DNA from: Vagococcus salmoninarum
Lineage (GTDB): Bacteria > Bacillota > Bacilli > Lactobacillales > Vagococcaceae
Direction: 5' to 3'
DNA: 64,000 bases
NCBI RefSeq assembly: GCF_003987495.1
Contig: NZ_NGJU01000013.1
Span: 1-64,000 of the forward strand
Part shown: positions 17,682-25,743 of the stretch, in pieces
How the letters are laid out: each line of letters opens with the position of its first letter
Numbering within the stretch: position 1 is the stretch's first letter
Made by a program: the position numbers and the translations under genes
Notes under the pieces: generated by a model
Databases searched by the model: none
Seen by the model: only the letters and a program-made list of their open reading frames with translations
Told to the model about the DNA's origin: nothing

Positions 17682-19039
17682 GAAAAATCCACCTCCATGA
17701 TGTTTACTGGAAACTGTTTTACCGGATCCGTAATCGGCATTAAATGGTACACATTAAACTGACAGACTTCCCCTAAAGGGATTTCTAAAGGGGTAAAAGG
17801 CATGCCGATATTACCAGAAGTTGCAACACGACCTGGGTAGTGATAATGAAGTAAACTCGTTCTAATCCGATTGACAATTAATTGAGCCATCTCTTGAGTC
17901 GGTGAAGCCACTTCAGCAATCACACAAATTTCATGGCCTAATTCGGCAACTTGAGCTTCCATGTTTTTCATAATTGCATTTTTGCCATACGGATGAAAAA
18001 CAATCTCACTTGCAGCGACTTCTGGTCCTAATTGACTTGTGACATCGGCTAAAACATAAGCTAAGACTGAATCCAGTTGAGCGATTAAAATAGGATCCCG
18101 TAAACCCATGACGGTAATTGAACGATAGCCTACGGTTTTTGCTCCTTCAAGTTTAATATGATAGTTTTCATCTGGAATAAAACGACTACCAGAGACTCGA
18201 GCCGTGCGGTCAGTTTCCGCTTCAAAGCGACAGGCTTTTAAGTCTAAGACGCCCCCAGGTCCGGGTAAGATCGTTGGGCTACTTTTTTCATACATCGTAT
18301 GAGCAGCAACTGAATGAGGTAAGGCTTGGGACTTCGGATTAAGAGGCTCAATCACAAAGTGGTTTTTAAATAATCGACCTAAGACGGTTTTCCCTGCTGG
18401 TACACAGCAAATTGCTCCACATTCAATAATTTTACCCATGTGCCAAGCTAAGGCCGGCTCAAAACCATAGTGAATTCCTAAGGCCGCTGTTGGCGCTGGA
18501 TCATAACTCCGGCCACCAATAATCACATCAACCGCTTCATCAGCTAATAAAGCTAAGTATGGTTCAGCTCCCATTTGGGCTGTAATGACTGTCGCTGCTT
18601 GAATCTCAGCTTCAGTTAAAGTTGGGACATTTTTCATATTCACAATTTGATTATTAGCTAACGCTTTAGAGACTATCTCTTTAGGAATATCGCTATAAAT
18701 ACTAGCAATTTTCAAGGCTAGACCTTCTTCTTCCGCAATTTCTTTAACTAATTCGACTAATAAATCAACGTGCTCATTCGTTCCATCACCACCGGCAGAG
18801 CTGACGATAACTGGAATATTAGCCAATTTCCCTTGAGTAACTAAGATTCGTAACTCTGACTTGTAAGCACTTGGGGGGCAAGTCGTCTCACCTAAGGCTA
18901 ACTTTTGTGGCCCACTATCTGTCGAACCTGAATCAACAACAATCGCATGGGGCTGTTCAGCCATCCCTCTTTCAAAATCAGCTAAGGGAAAACCATAGCC
19001 TAGCATCCCATTCGGGACTAAAATCCGTAATTCATTCAT
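17678..19039 (-). CDS. DUF1446 (AtuA-like, acyclic terpene utilization family) protein
   Basis: 453-residue cytosolic protein of the AtuA/DUF1446 family. Recognisable parts are the N-terminal VPNGMLGYGFPLADFERG, DSGSTDSGPQKLALG (about 36-50), SAGGDGTNEHVD (about 80-92) and GGRSYDPAPTAALGIHYG near 175. Pseudomonas AtuA belongs to the citronellol/geraniol pathway, but the family also occurs beside organic-acid fermentation genes. Here it is coupled to DUF4387, divergent from a LysR gene, and next to citO, citG and citrate lyase. I infer a hydratase, isomerase or lyase-like role on a citrate-related acid. AGGAGG precedes the ATG by 8 bases. Confidence 0.88.
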   Translation of the reverse strand: MNELRILVPNGMLGYGFPLADFERGMAEQPHAIVVDSGSTDSGPQKLALGETTCPPSAYKSELRILVTQGKLANIPVIVSSAGGDGTNEHVDLLVELVKEIAEEEGLALKIASIYSDIPKEIVSKALANNQIVNMKNVPTLTEAEIQAATVITAQMGAEPYLALLADEAVDVIIGGRSYDPAPTAALGIHYGFEPALAWHMGKIIECGAICCVPAGKTVLGRLFKNHFVIEPLNPKSQALPHSVAAHTMYEKSSPTILPGPGGVLDLKACRFEAETDRTARVSGSRFIPDENYHIKLEGAKTVGYRSITVMGLRDPILIAQLDSVLAYVLADVTSQLGPEVAASEIVFHPYGKNAIMKNMEAQVAELGHEICVIAEVASPTQEMAQLIVNRIRTSLLHYHYPGRVATSGNIGMPFTPLEIPLGEVCQFNVYHLMPITDPVKQFPVNIMEVDFS

Positions 19040-19109
19040 TCTTCATTCCTCCTTATTTTGACTATTAAACTTTACTCATTTACTACTTGACAAGACTTTC
19101 ATTTCTACT

Positions 19110-19182
19110 AATTTTATTATATAATGAGGTTGCGTTATCGTCTAATACGATAAACCACACTTACTCAATCGGATTTACCGAT
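19110..19182 (+). promoter_or_regulatory. LysR operator and promoter region (divergent)
   Basis: A TATAAT lies near 19119-19124, with TTTCAT 17 bases upstream. Downstream is a perfect TTATCGT-CTAAT-ACGATAA dyad (19135-19153), which fits the T-N11-A pattern of LysR operators. A second dyad, ATCGG-ATTTA-CCGAT (19168-19182), lies next to the ribosome site. Together they would let the LysR protein control itself and the divergent DUF1446 operon. Confidence 0.5.
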
Positions 19183-19201
19183 CAGGAGAGGAGTTTCAGT
19201 T

Positions 19202-20110
19202 TTGGACTTGAAACCATTTAAATATGTTGTGACCTTAGCCGAAGAAGGTAATTTTTCAAAGGCTGCCAAACGTTTGTTTATGGCCCAATCCTCACTTAGC
19301 CAGTACATTGCTAAACTGGAAGATGAACTTGCTGTTGAATTGTTTGATCGCTCTGGACAACCAATCACGTTAACTCCTGCTGGCAAAACTTATATAAAAA
19401 CCGCCTATGAAATTCTTTATTTAGAATCTCAACTTAAAGCTGACTTACATCAATTGCAAACGGAAGATCACGGACTATTAAAAATTGGCATCACTCGCTA
19501 CTGGGGTGGTCTCTTATTGCCACGGATCTTGCCTGACTTTCAAAAACGCTTCCCAAATATGAAAATAAAAATTCTTGAAGGAACAACGACAGAAATGCAA
19601 CAAGCAATTGATAAAAAACAAGTAGATATGGCTTTTTTCACACCATTAACAGCGAATATTAAAATTGATCAACACCATTACGAAAAGATTTTAAGGGAAG
19701 AAATCAAAGTCGCTGTGGACCCCCGCTTGTTAAAAAGCAATCGCCGCAACAACCACAGCTTAAGTCCTCAAGATCTGCAACACTTACCTTTTGTGATTTT
19801 ACATAAAGGCCAAAGAATGCGGCAATTAGTTGACTACCTCTTTGAAGATTTTACGGAAGAACCAATTATTATGATGGAAACCCAAAATATTACAACGGCC
19901 TATAAACTAGCCAGCTCAGGAATTGGTGCCACAATCATTCCTGAACGAATTACCGAATTAACGAATGCCTACAGCACAGTTCATCATTATAGCCTTGGGG
20001 ATAAACGGGCTTTCTGGGAACTTTATGCGATTTATAACCAATCTCAATTGTCTTACAACTATATTCGTTACTTAATCACCTTGGCAAAAAATGCCTTTCA
20101 AAACAACTAG
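19202..20110 (+). CDS. LysR-family transcriptional regulator
   Basis: 302-residue regulator. The winged helix covers residues 1-60 (FSKAAKRLFMAQSSLSQYIAKLE), with an effector-binding domain from about 90. The start is a TTG at 19202, preceded by GGAGAGGAG at 8 bases; no better codon exists. It is divergent from the DUF1446/DUF4387 operon and 9 bases upstream of the GntR gene, so it starts a three-gene unit LysR-GntR-citG. Its inducer is probably a metabolite handled by the divergent operon, by analogy with other LysR pairs. Confidence 0.87.
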   Translation: MDLKPFKYVVTLAEEGNFSKAAKRLFMAQSSLSQYIAKLEDELAVELFDRSGQPITLTPAGKTYIKTAYEILYLESQLKADLHQLQTEDHGLLKIGITRYWGGLLLPRILPDFQKRFPNMKIKILEGTTTEMQQAIDKKQVDMAFFTPLTANIKIDQHHYEKILREEIKVAVDPRLLKSNRRNNHSLSPQDLQHLPFVILHKGQRMRQLVDYLFEDFTEEPIIMMETQNITTAYKLASSGIGATIIPERITELTNAYSTVHHYSLGDKRAFWELYAIYNQSQLSYNYIRYLITLAKNAFQNN

Positions 20111-20119
20111 GAGGAAATT

Positions 20120-20830
20120 ATGGAAGACTACATTGGAGCAATTATTGCTGAAACTGACATGAGCCAATATTTACCATTAAATGAAATTGTTTATTTTGGT
20201 TTACGCCGAGCGATTATTGAAGGGAAAGTTCCAGTCGGAATCCGCATCAACGAAAAAGAATATGCTAGTCGCATGAACATTAGTCGGACGCCCATTCGTG
20301 AATCATTAAAACGACTTGAAATTGAAGAACTAGTCGAGTACATCCCTCGCTATGGGGTGATTGTCAAAAAAATGAGTAGCCAAGACGTTGTCGAAATTTA
20401 TCAAATTCGCGTAGCCTTAGATGTCTTAGCAACGACTAACGCCATGAACTTAATGACAGATGAACAGTTTGACGAAATGGAAGCTTTACTAATCGAAACC
20501 GATAAGATGAATGCTGCCAATCGGGTCGAAGATGTCATTCCCTTATTTACTAAATTTAATCACATGATCTATAAAAATGCTAAAATGCCGCGGCTGATTT
20601 CGATTTCTAATAATTTACAAGAATATCTGAAACGCTTTAGAGACATGTCTTTAAAAGAAGAAAACCGTTGTAATACTGCCTTAGCTGAGCATTGGAAGAT
20701 TTTTAAAGCAATGAAAAGCCCTGAAAAAGACATCCAAAAAATTACCGCTATTATTGAAAATCATTTAAAAGATTCCCAAGCCTTTATTATTAGTGAAACG
20801 GAGAAAGAGAATGCTAAAAACAACCTCTAA
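20120..20830 (+). CDS. citO: GntR/FadR-family regulator, probable citrate activator CitO
   Basis: 236-residue regulator. The GntR winged helix lies at about 25-90 (RINEKEYASRMNISRTPIRESLKRLEIEELVEYIPRYGV), followed by an all-helical FCD ligand domain with metal-ligand-type residues (D/H/N-rich helices, FNHMIYKNA). In Enterococcus faecalis the GntR protein CitO binds citrate and activates the cit/oad operons. The same gene family in the same locus makes this the likely activator. AGGAGG precedes the ATG. Candidate target sites are the shared motifs at 31162-31185 and 33165-33188. Confidence 0.85.
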   Translation: MEDYIGAIIAETDMSQYLPLNEIVYFGLRRAIIEGKVPVGIRINEKEYASRMNISRTPIRESLKRLEIEELVEYIPRYGVIVKKMSSQDVVEIYQIRVALDVLATTNAMNLMTDEQFDEMEALLIETDKMNAANRVEDVIPLFTKFNHMIYKNAKMPRLISISNNLQEYLKRFRDMSLKEENRCNTALAEHWKIFKAMKSPEKDIQKITAIIENHLKDSQAFIISETEKENAKNNL

Positions 20831-21716
20831 GCTCCCTTCAGACCCGCTCAGGATTCCCCTACTAGCACAAAATAGTTTACTCTATGAATCAGTAGTGACA
20901 CCTAAACCTGGTTTAGTTGATCCTGCTCACCCCGGGGCTCACAGTGATATGACAATTTTCACCTTTATTGATAGCTCCACTGCCCTTTTGACTGGCTTTA
21001 CTGACTATTATCAAGCCGGCAGAGCCCACCAAGGCTCCTTAGGGCGACTCTTTACTAAGATTAGACCCATTGGCCTCGAGATTGAAGAACAGATGAACCA
21101 AGCTACCCTAGGAGTGAATACCCATAAAGGGGCCATTTTCTCTTTTGGCATTCTCTTAGCTAGTCTTGGCTACTTTCACCAGAATCAGCCAAGTAAGCTT
21201 AACCAACCACTGTCTGAAGCTGACAGTCAAACAGTCTTTGAGATTGGCCAAGACATGGTTCAAGACTCTTTAGGAAAAGATTTTATTGGCTTAGAAGATA
21301 AAATCCAGCTAACTAATGGTGAAAAATTATACCTTGAACATGGGATTCGTGGCATTCGCGGCGAAGCATTAGAAGGCTACCCTTTAGTTCAAGAATTAGC
21401 CTTACCTTACTTACGAAAAATGAAAAATCAAGAACATTCGCTATCATTGAATCAAACTTTATTAACGACCCTTTTCTTATTGATCTCCCAGTCAGAAGAT
21501 TCAAACTTAATTAATCGTGGTGGCTTAACTGGCTTAGCTTGGGCCCAGAAAGAAGCTCAAAAAATCTTACAGACAAATATAATTAGTCAAGAGGACTACT
21601 TTCCTGAATTGATGGCTGTTAATCAACGCTTTGTCGAGAAACATCTTAGTCCTGGCGGCTCTGCTGATCTCTTAGCTTTGACGATTTTTATGGCTAAATT
21701 GGAAAATTTAATTTAA
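20811..21716 (+). CDS. citG: Triphosphoribosyl-dephospho-CoA synthase CitG
   Basis: 301-residue enzyme that joins ATP and dephospho-CoA to form the precursor of the citrate lyase prosthetic group, which CitX then loads on CitD. Family marks are ESVVTPKPGLVDPAHPGAHSDM (about 26-47), THKGAIFSFG (about 107) and HLSPGGSADLLALT at the C-terminus. The ATG at 20811 follows GGAG and overlaps the end of citO by 20 bases; an earlier in-frame GTG lies in the ribosome site. It is the last gene of its unit, with a terminator at 21721-21759. Confidence 0.95.
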   Translation: MLKTTSKLPSDPLRIPLLAQNSLLYESVVTPKPGLVDPAHPGAHSDMTIFTFIDSSTALLTGFTDYYQAGRAHQGSLGRLFTKIRPIGLEIEEQMNQATLGVNTHKGAIFSFGILLASLGYFHQNQPSKLNQPLSEADSQTVFEIGQDMVQDSLGKDFIGLEDKIQLTNGEKLYLEHGIRGIRGEALEGYPLVQELALPYLRKMKNQEHSLSLNQTLLTTLFLLISQSEDSNLINRGGLTGLAWAQKEAQKILQTNIISQEDYFPELMAVNQRFVEKHLSPGGSADLLALTIFMAKLENLI

Positions 21717-21720
21717 TGAC

Positions 21721-21759
21721 AAAAAAGAAGGAACAGAGCGTTTGCTGTCCCTTCTTTTT
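21721..21759 (+). terminator. Intrinsic terminator of LysR-citO-citG
   Basis: Twelve-base arms (AAGAAGG-ACAG type, one mismatch) around an 8-base loop, ending in CTTCTTTTTA. Confidence 0.75.
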
Positions 21760-21804
21760 ATTATCTGAAATTTATCATTGGACTTAATAATCGGTAAACA
21801 TTCT

Positions 21805-21845
21805 ATAAAAAAAGCCCTGAAAGAAAATTGGCTTTCAGGGCTTTT
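21805..21845 (-). terminator. Intrinsic terminator of the citM1-oad-citX operon
   Basis: Perfect 14-base arms (21832-21845 and 21810-21823) with an 8-base loop and a T run on the minus strand, 5 bases past the citX stop. Confidence 0.9.
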
Positions 21846-21850
21846 AATAA

Positions 21851-22381
21851 TTAAATTCGATTTATCAACTGACTGATTTCCTCTTGTAACTCTGATAAAG
21901 TATGTTTACGGCTGCGGCCACACGCTTTAGCTGAGTCATCACACAGTAAACAGCTTCGTTGTGAAAAACCTAACTCTTCTCGGGAGAGAGAGATTAACTC
22001 TTTATCGACAACCTTTAAAATATCAATATCAAAGAGCCGACCATAAGAACTGTCTTCCAGTTTTATCATCTCTTGTTTTAAGATCCGACTGTCACCAGCA
22101 CACGCAATTAAACATTCTGGTCCCGTTTTTTGATAATACTTTCTAAGGGAAGTCATTGAGAGTGTTAAATCTTCTAAAACAGTGACAATTGCCGCCACGC
22201 CATCATCAAATAAATCGACTAAGAGCGGGCTTGTTTTAACCGGTCCCGGAATGTTTAACTGGAATGAAATAATTACTGGACTTTCAGTTTCCACTAATGC
22301 TTTTTGCCGTGTGACTCGTAACTCACGACTTGCTAAGACATCAGCTAAATCACTGACTAGTCCATCTTTAAAGACATCCAT
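21851..22381 (-). CDS. citX: Apo-citrate lyase phosphoribosyl-dephospho-CoA transferase CitX
   Basis: 176-residue enzyme that attaches the CitG-made prosthetic group to a serine of the acyl carrier subunit CitD. Family marks are ASRELRVTRQKAL near residue 20, GRLFDIDIL near 130 and the C-terminal LGFSQRSCLLC...AKACGRSRKH Cys-rich segment. The ATG at 22381 follows AGGAGGTG; an earlier in-frame GTG is part of that ribosome site. It lies 24 bases after oadB, so is the last gene of the oad operon. citG is convergent on the other strand, so the two prosthetic-group genes are transcribed separately. Confidence 0.93.
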   Translation of the reverse strand: MDVFKDGLVSDLADVLASRELRVTRQKALVETESPVIISFQLNIPGPVKTSPLLVDLFDDGVAAIVTVLEDLTLSMTSLRKYYQKTGPECLIACAGDSRILKQEMIKLEDSSYGRLFDIDILKVVDKELISLSREELGFSQRSCLLCDDSAKACGRSRKHTLSELQEEISQLINRI

Positions 22382-22405
22382 TAGAAACACCTCCTATCTT
22401 AACTA

Positions 22406-23536
22406 TTAACCGAAGAATTTCAATAAAATCCCGGCTGCTACAGCTGAACCGATAACACCGGCAACGTTTGGACCCATGGCATGCATTAATAAGAAGTTGC
22501 TCGGATTAGCTTTCATACCTTCTTTATTAACTACGCGGGCGGCCATTGGCACGGCTGACACCCCAGCGGCACCGATCATTGGGTTAATTTTACCATTAGT
22601 TAATTTGTACATCAATTTGCCCATCAAAACACCAGAGGCAGTTCCGACAGCAAAGGCAATTAAGCCCATAACAATAACTTTCAGGGTTTGAGTCGTTAAT
22701 AGCGTTTCCGCTTGAGCTTTAGCCCCGACTGAAATTCCTAAGAAAATTGTCACAATGTACATCATTGAATTTTGTAACATGTCAACAATTTTTGGCACTT
22801 GATTACTTTCTTTTACTAAGTTACCTAACATCAACATCCCAATTAGTGGCGCTGCTGAAGGTAGTAATAAAACGACTAAGATCGTTGTGACGATTGGGAA
22901 TAAGATCTTTTCTTTCCGAGAAACTGGACGTAGTTGCTCCATCTTAGTTTCACGTTCTTCTTTCGTTGTTAATAACTTAATAATTGGTGGCTGAATAATT
23001 GGTACTAAGGCCATGTAAGAATAAGCAGCTAAGGCAATCGTTGATAACAAGTGAGGAGCTAATTGGCTCGTTAAGAAAATCGCCGTTGGCCCATCTGCTC
23101 CACCAATAATCCCAATTGAGGCAGCTTCTTGACCAGTCATTCCCATGGCAATTGCGCCGATGAAAGCCGCAAAAATTCCAATTTGGGCTGCTCCGCCTAA
23201 TAGTAAGGTTTTCGGATTAGCAATTAGTGGCCCGAAATCCGTTGAGGCTCCGAGACACAAGAAAATCAGTGGTGGATAAATCCCTAAATCAACACCTTGA
23301 TATAAGTAGTAAAGTAAACCACCGGCGGCTTCTTTAGTCGGATAATCCATTAAACCAGCTAATGGTAAGTTAACTAATAACATCCCAAAAGCAATTGGCA
23401 ATAGTAAGTAAGGCTCATAGCCTTTTTTGATTGCTAAGTATAAAAAGATTAAAGCAATCCCAATCATTATTAATTGCTTATATGTGATGGCAGCGAACCC
23501 AGATTCGACGAACACATCTAGAATTGTATCTATCAT
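22406..23536 (-). CDS. oadB: Oxaloacetate decarboxylase beta subunit (Na+ pump)
   Basis: 376-residue polytopic membrane subunit that decarboxylates carboxybiotin and exports Na+. Conserved elements are the [13 protein letters not shown] region (about 93-105), [14 protein letters not shown] (about 144-158, with the functional Asp) and the C-terminal [14 protein letters not shown]. It works with OadA, OadD and OadH to turn oxaloacetate from citrate cleavage into pyruvate while building a sodium gradient. AAAGGAG precedes the ATG. The gene sits between oadD and citX in one operon. Confidence 0.96.
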   Translation of the reverse strand: MIDTILDVFVESGFAAITYKQLIMIGIALIFLYLAIKKGYEPYLLLPIAFGMLLVNLPLAGLMDYPTKEAAGGLLYYLYQGVDLGIYPPLIFLCLGASTDFGPLIANPKTLLLGGAAQIGIFAAFIGAIAMGMTGQEAASIGIIGGADGPTAIFLTSQLAPHLLSTIALAAYSYMALVPIIQPPIIKLLTTKEERETKMEQLRPVSRKEKILFPIVTTILVVLLLPSAAPLIGMLMLGNLVKESNQVPKIVDMLQNSMMYIVTIFLGISVGAKAQAETLLTTQTLKVIVMGLIAFAVGTASGVLMGKLMYKLTNGKINPMIGAAGVSAVPMAARVVNKEGMKANPSNFLLMHAMGPNVAGVIGSAVAAGILLKFFG

Positions 23537-23566
23537 TATGAGACTCCTTTAGTTTAATAGTTGGTG

Positions 23567-23908
23567 TTACAGTGAAATTAATGGTGCATCAGCTTCAACT
23601 TGAGCCCCTTCGGTCACATGGATTGCTGAAACAACGCCATCTTCTGGCGCAACAATTTCATTTTCCATTTTCATTGCTTCTAACAGACACAATAATTGGC
23701 CACTTTTAACTTCTTCGCCAACAGCGACTTTCATTTTTAATAAAACCCCTGGCATTGGCGCTTTAATCGTAGTACCACTTGAGACAACTGGTGCTGGTGC
23801 TGCTACTGCAACTGGCTTCGTCGCCCCTGCTTGATAAGTTGCTTCGTCAATTTCTTTCACTGCTACTTGGTAAACTTTACCATTGACTGTAATTTCGTAA
23901 TTTTTCAT
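23567..23908 (-). CDS. oadD: Biotin carrier subunit of oxaloacetate decarboxylase
   Basis: 113-residue biotin carboxyl carrier. The C-terminal lipoyl/biotinyl domain contains EAMKMENE with the biotinylated Lys near residue 79. An Ala/Pro/Val-rich linker (about 30-45) joins it to an N-terminal ITVNGKVYQVAVKE strand region. In Klebsiella this domain is fused to the alpha subunit; here it is separate, as in Enterococcus. The ATG at 23908 has AGGAG at 8 bases; an in-frame GTG two codons earlier is less well placed. Confidence 0.92.
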   Translation of the reverse strand: MKNYEITVNGKVYQVAVKEIDEATYQAGATKPVAVAAPAPVVSSGTTIKAPMPGVLLKMKVAVGEEVKSGQLLCLLEAMKMENEIVAPEDGVVSAIHVTEGAQVEADAPLISL

Positions 23909-23953
23909 TTTCACGTCTCCTATTATAGTTAATTAACTTTTTGCGCCCAGCTT

Positions 23954-24244
23954 TTATTTAAGGCGTTTTATATTGGCAATTTCGTACTTTTTATCTTGTT
24001 GATTGTCATTTGCTAAAACTAAGGCCATCAACATTGCTACTTCTTCTGTTTCTTGATCTGTTTCAAGGGTTGTCTGTTGCTGAGCCATTACTGGTTGCGC
24101 CTTGACAGTCGTCTCGGCTACCTCATCATTCTTAAGGTATTTAAACATTGTCATGATTATTTGTAAGCCAATTAAGACGATAAAGACGGTAATAATACAA
24201 CCAATCGAAATCATAACGGCTTCTGTTATACTAATTTCAGTCAC
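23954..24244 (-). CDS. oadH: Oxaloacetate decarboxylase small membrane subunit (OadG-like)
   Basis: 96-residue protein with one N-terminal transmembrane helix (about 8-33, MISIGCIITVFIVLIGLQII) and a charged cytosolic tail rich in Gln, Glu and Thr. This is the OadG/gamma pattern of a membrane anchor that links the carboxytransferase to the beta subunit. The start is GTG, with AGGAGG 7 bases upstream. It sits 11 bases after oadA. Enterococcal naming (oadH) is used by analogy. Confidence 0.82.
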   Translation of the reverse strand: MTEISITEAVMISIGCIITVFIVLIGLQIIMTMFKYLKNDEVAETTVKAQPVMAQQQTTLETDQETEEVAMLMALVLANDNQQDKKYEIANIKRLK

Positions 24245-24255
24245 TACTTAACCTC

Positions 24256-25662
24256 CTATGAACGAATTCCAAAAATTCTAATGGTTTCGTCTGCTTTTTC
24301 TGCTGTTGGCGTTACTGGATTTAATTGTTGTTCTAAAAAGTTACGACCGACTTGTGGGAACATGGCATAAATTAAGACTTCTTCATCATTTTTAGCTAAA
24401 TCACCAATTTCGGCTTTTAAGCTTTCAAATTCCGCCGGCAAGTGATCTGCAGGTCGATCAGTAATAATCGGTGTGTCACCAATTATTTTAGCAATAATTT
24501 CTGCGGAAATCGGTGCCGGTGGTTGGCCATAGGCCCCGCGAACGTAATCTTTAATTTCATTAGGAATCATTTTATAGCGTTCCCCAGTTAAGACGTTAAA
24601 GACCGCTTGAGTCCCTACCATTTGTGACATTGGGGTAACTAATGGTGGAAAACCTAAATCTTCCCTAACTTTTGGTACTTCTCTTAAAACTTCTTCGTAA
24701 CGGTCAGCAGCATTCGCTTGTTTTAATTGGGAATACAAGTTAGATAACATGCCACCTGGTACTTGATAAACGAGGGCTTTTGGATCAACGGTTAGCATTT
24801 TAGCATCTAAAATACCTTCTAAGATATATTTATCTTTAATTGGTTTAAAGTAATCAGCAATTTCCGCTAATTTTTCTTGATTTAAGCCTGTTTCGTAACC
24901 TAACTCATCTAAGACAATACTCAGTGGTTCGGTTGCTGGTTGGCTTGTTCCACCAGAAAATGGCGAAATCGCAGTGTCAATAATGTCAGCACCGGCTTCA
25001 ACTACTGCCATGTAAGTTAACTCTGAGACACCACTTGTGGCATGAGTATGAACTTCGATTGGTAAGTCGATTGCTGCTCTTAAAGCACTCACAAGTTCAC
25101 GACCAACTTTTGGAGTTAAAATGCCAGCCATATCTTTCACACAAATAGAATCTGCTCCTAGATCAACTAGTTTGTTGGCTAAAGTTAAATAGTACTCAAT
25201 GGTATGAACTGGACTAACGGTATAACAAATCGCTAGTTGGGCATGACCATCGTATTTCTTAATTGCTGTCACACATGCTTCCATATTTCGAGTGTCATTC
25301 AAGGCATCAAAGACCCGAATCACATCAATTCCGTTGGCTAAAGCTTCTTTAATAAATTTATCAACTAAATCATCAGCGTAGTGACGGTAACCTAATAAGT
25401 TTTGACCTCGTAACAACATTTGTAAAGGTGTCTTTGGTGCAGCTTTTTTGAAAGCACGTAGACGTTCCCAAGGACTTTCATTTAAAAATCTAACGGCAGC
25501 ATCAAAGGTTGCGCCACCCCAACACTCAATTGCCTGATAGCCTGCTTGGTCCATTTCGCTAATAATTGGTAGCATCTCAGCTGTGCTTAAACGAGTTGCC
25601 ATTAAGCTTTGATGACCATCTCTAAGGACTGTTTCTGTAAATGAGACTTTTCCTTTGTTCAC
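24256..25662 (-). CDS. oadA: Oxaloacetate decarboxylase alpha subunit (carboxytransferase)
   Basis: 468-residue TIM-barrel carboxyltransferase that moves the carboxyl group of oxaloacetate to biotin. Visible marks are FTETVLRDGHQSLMATR at the N-terminus, the catalytic Lys region CVKDMAGIL near 175, and the metal-binding EVHTHATSG near 208. There is no C-terminal biotin domain; OadD supplies it. The start is a GTG with AAGGAAG upstream. It follows citM1 after an 81-base gap that contains a hairpin, so transcription from citM1 may be partly terminated before it. Confidence 0.95.
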   Translation of the reverse strand: MNKGKVSFTETVLRDGHQSLMATRLSTAEMLPIISEMDQAGYQAIECWGGATFDAAVRFLNESPWERLRAFKKAAPKTPLQMLLRGQNLLGYRHYADDLVDKFIKEALANGIDVIRVFDALNDTRNMEACVTAIKKYDGHAQLAICYTVSPVHTIEYYLTLANKLVDLGADSICVKDMAGILTPKVGRELVSALRAAIDLPIEVHTHATSGVSELTYMAVVEAGADIIDTAISPFSGGTSQPATEPLSIVLDELGYETGLNQEKLAEIADYFKPIKDKYILEGILDAKMLTVDPKALVYQVPGGMLSNLYSQLKQANAADRYEEVLREVPKVREDLGFPPLVTPMSQMVGTQAVFNVLTGERYKMIPNEIKDYVRGAYGQPPAPISAEIIAKIIGDTPIITDRPADHLPAEFESLKAEIGDLAKNDEEVLIYAMFPQVGRNFLEQQLNPVTPTAEKADETIRIFGIRS

Positions 25663-25690
25663 TTATATCTTCCTTTCTGTATTTCCAATA

Positions 25691-25732
25691 AACAAGTAAA
25701 GTAATTCACCGAAATGAATTACTCCTCTTGTT
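25691..25732 (-). terminator. Hairpin between citM1 and oadA
   Basis: An inner perfect 9-base stem (AGTAATTCA arms) with loop CCGAAA, plus an outer AACAAG/CTTGTT pairing. The inner stem is identical to that downstream of citM2, so it was probably copied with the gene. There is no strong T run, so read-through into oadA is plausible. Confidence 0.55.
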
Positions 25733-25743
25733 ATTTATTCAAA

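Noticed and set aside
24256-25662. oadA as a truncated gene lacking its biotin domain
   Set aside because: The biotin carrier is encoded separately by oadD, as in enterococci, so the shorter alpha subunit is the normal form.
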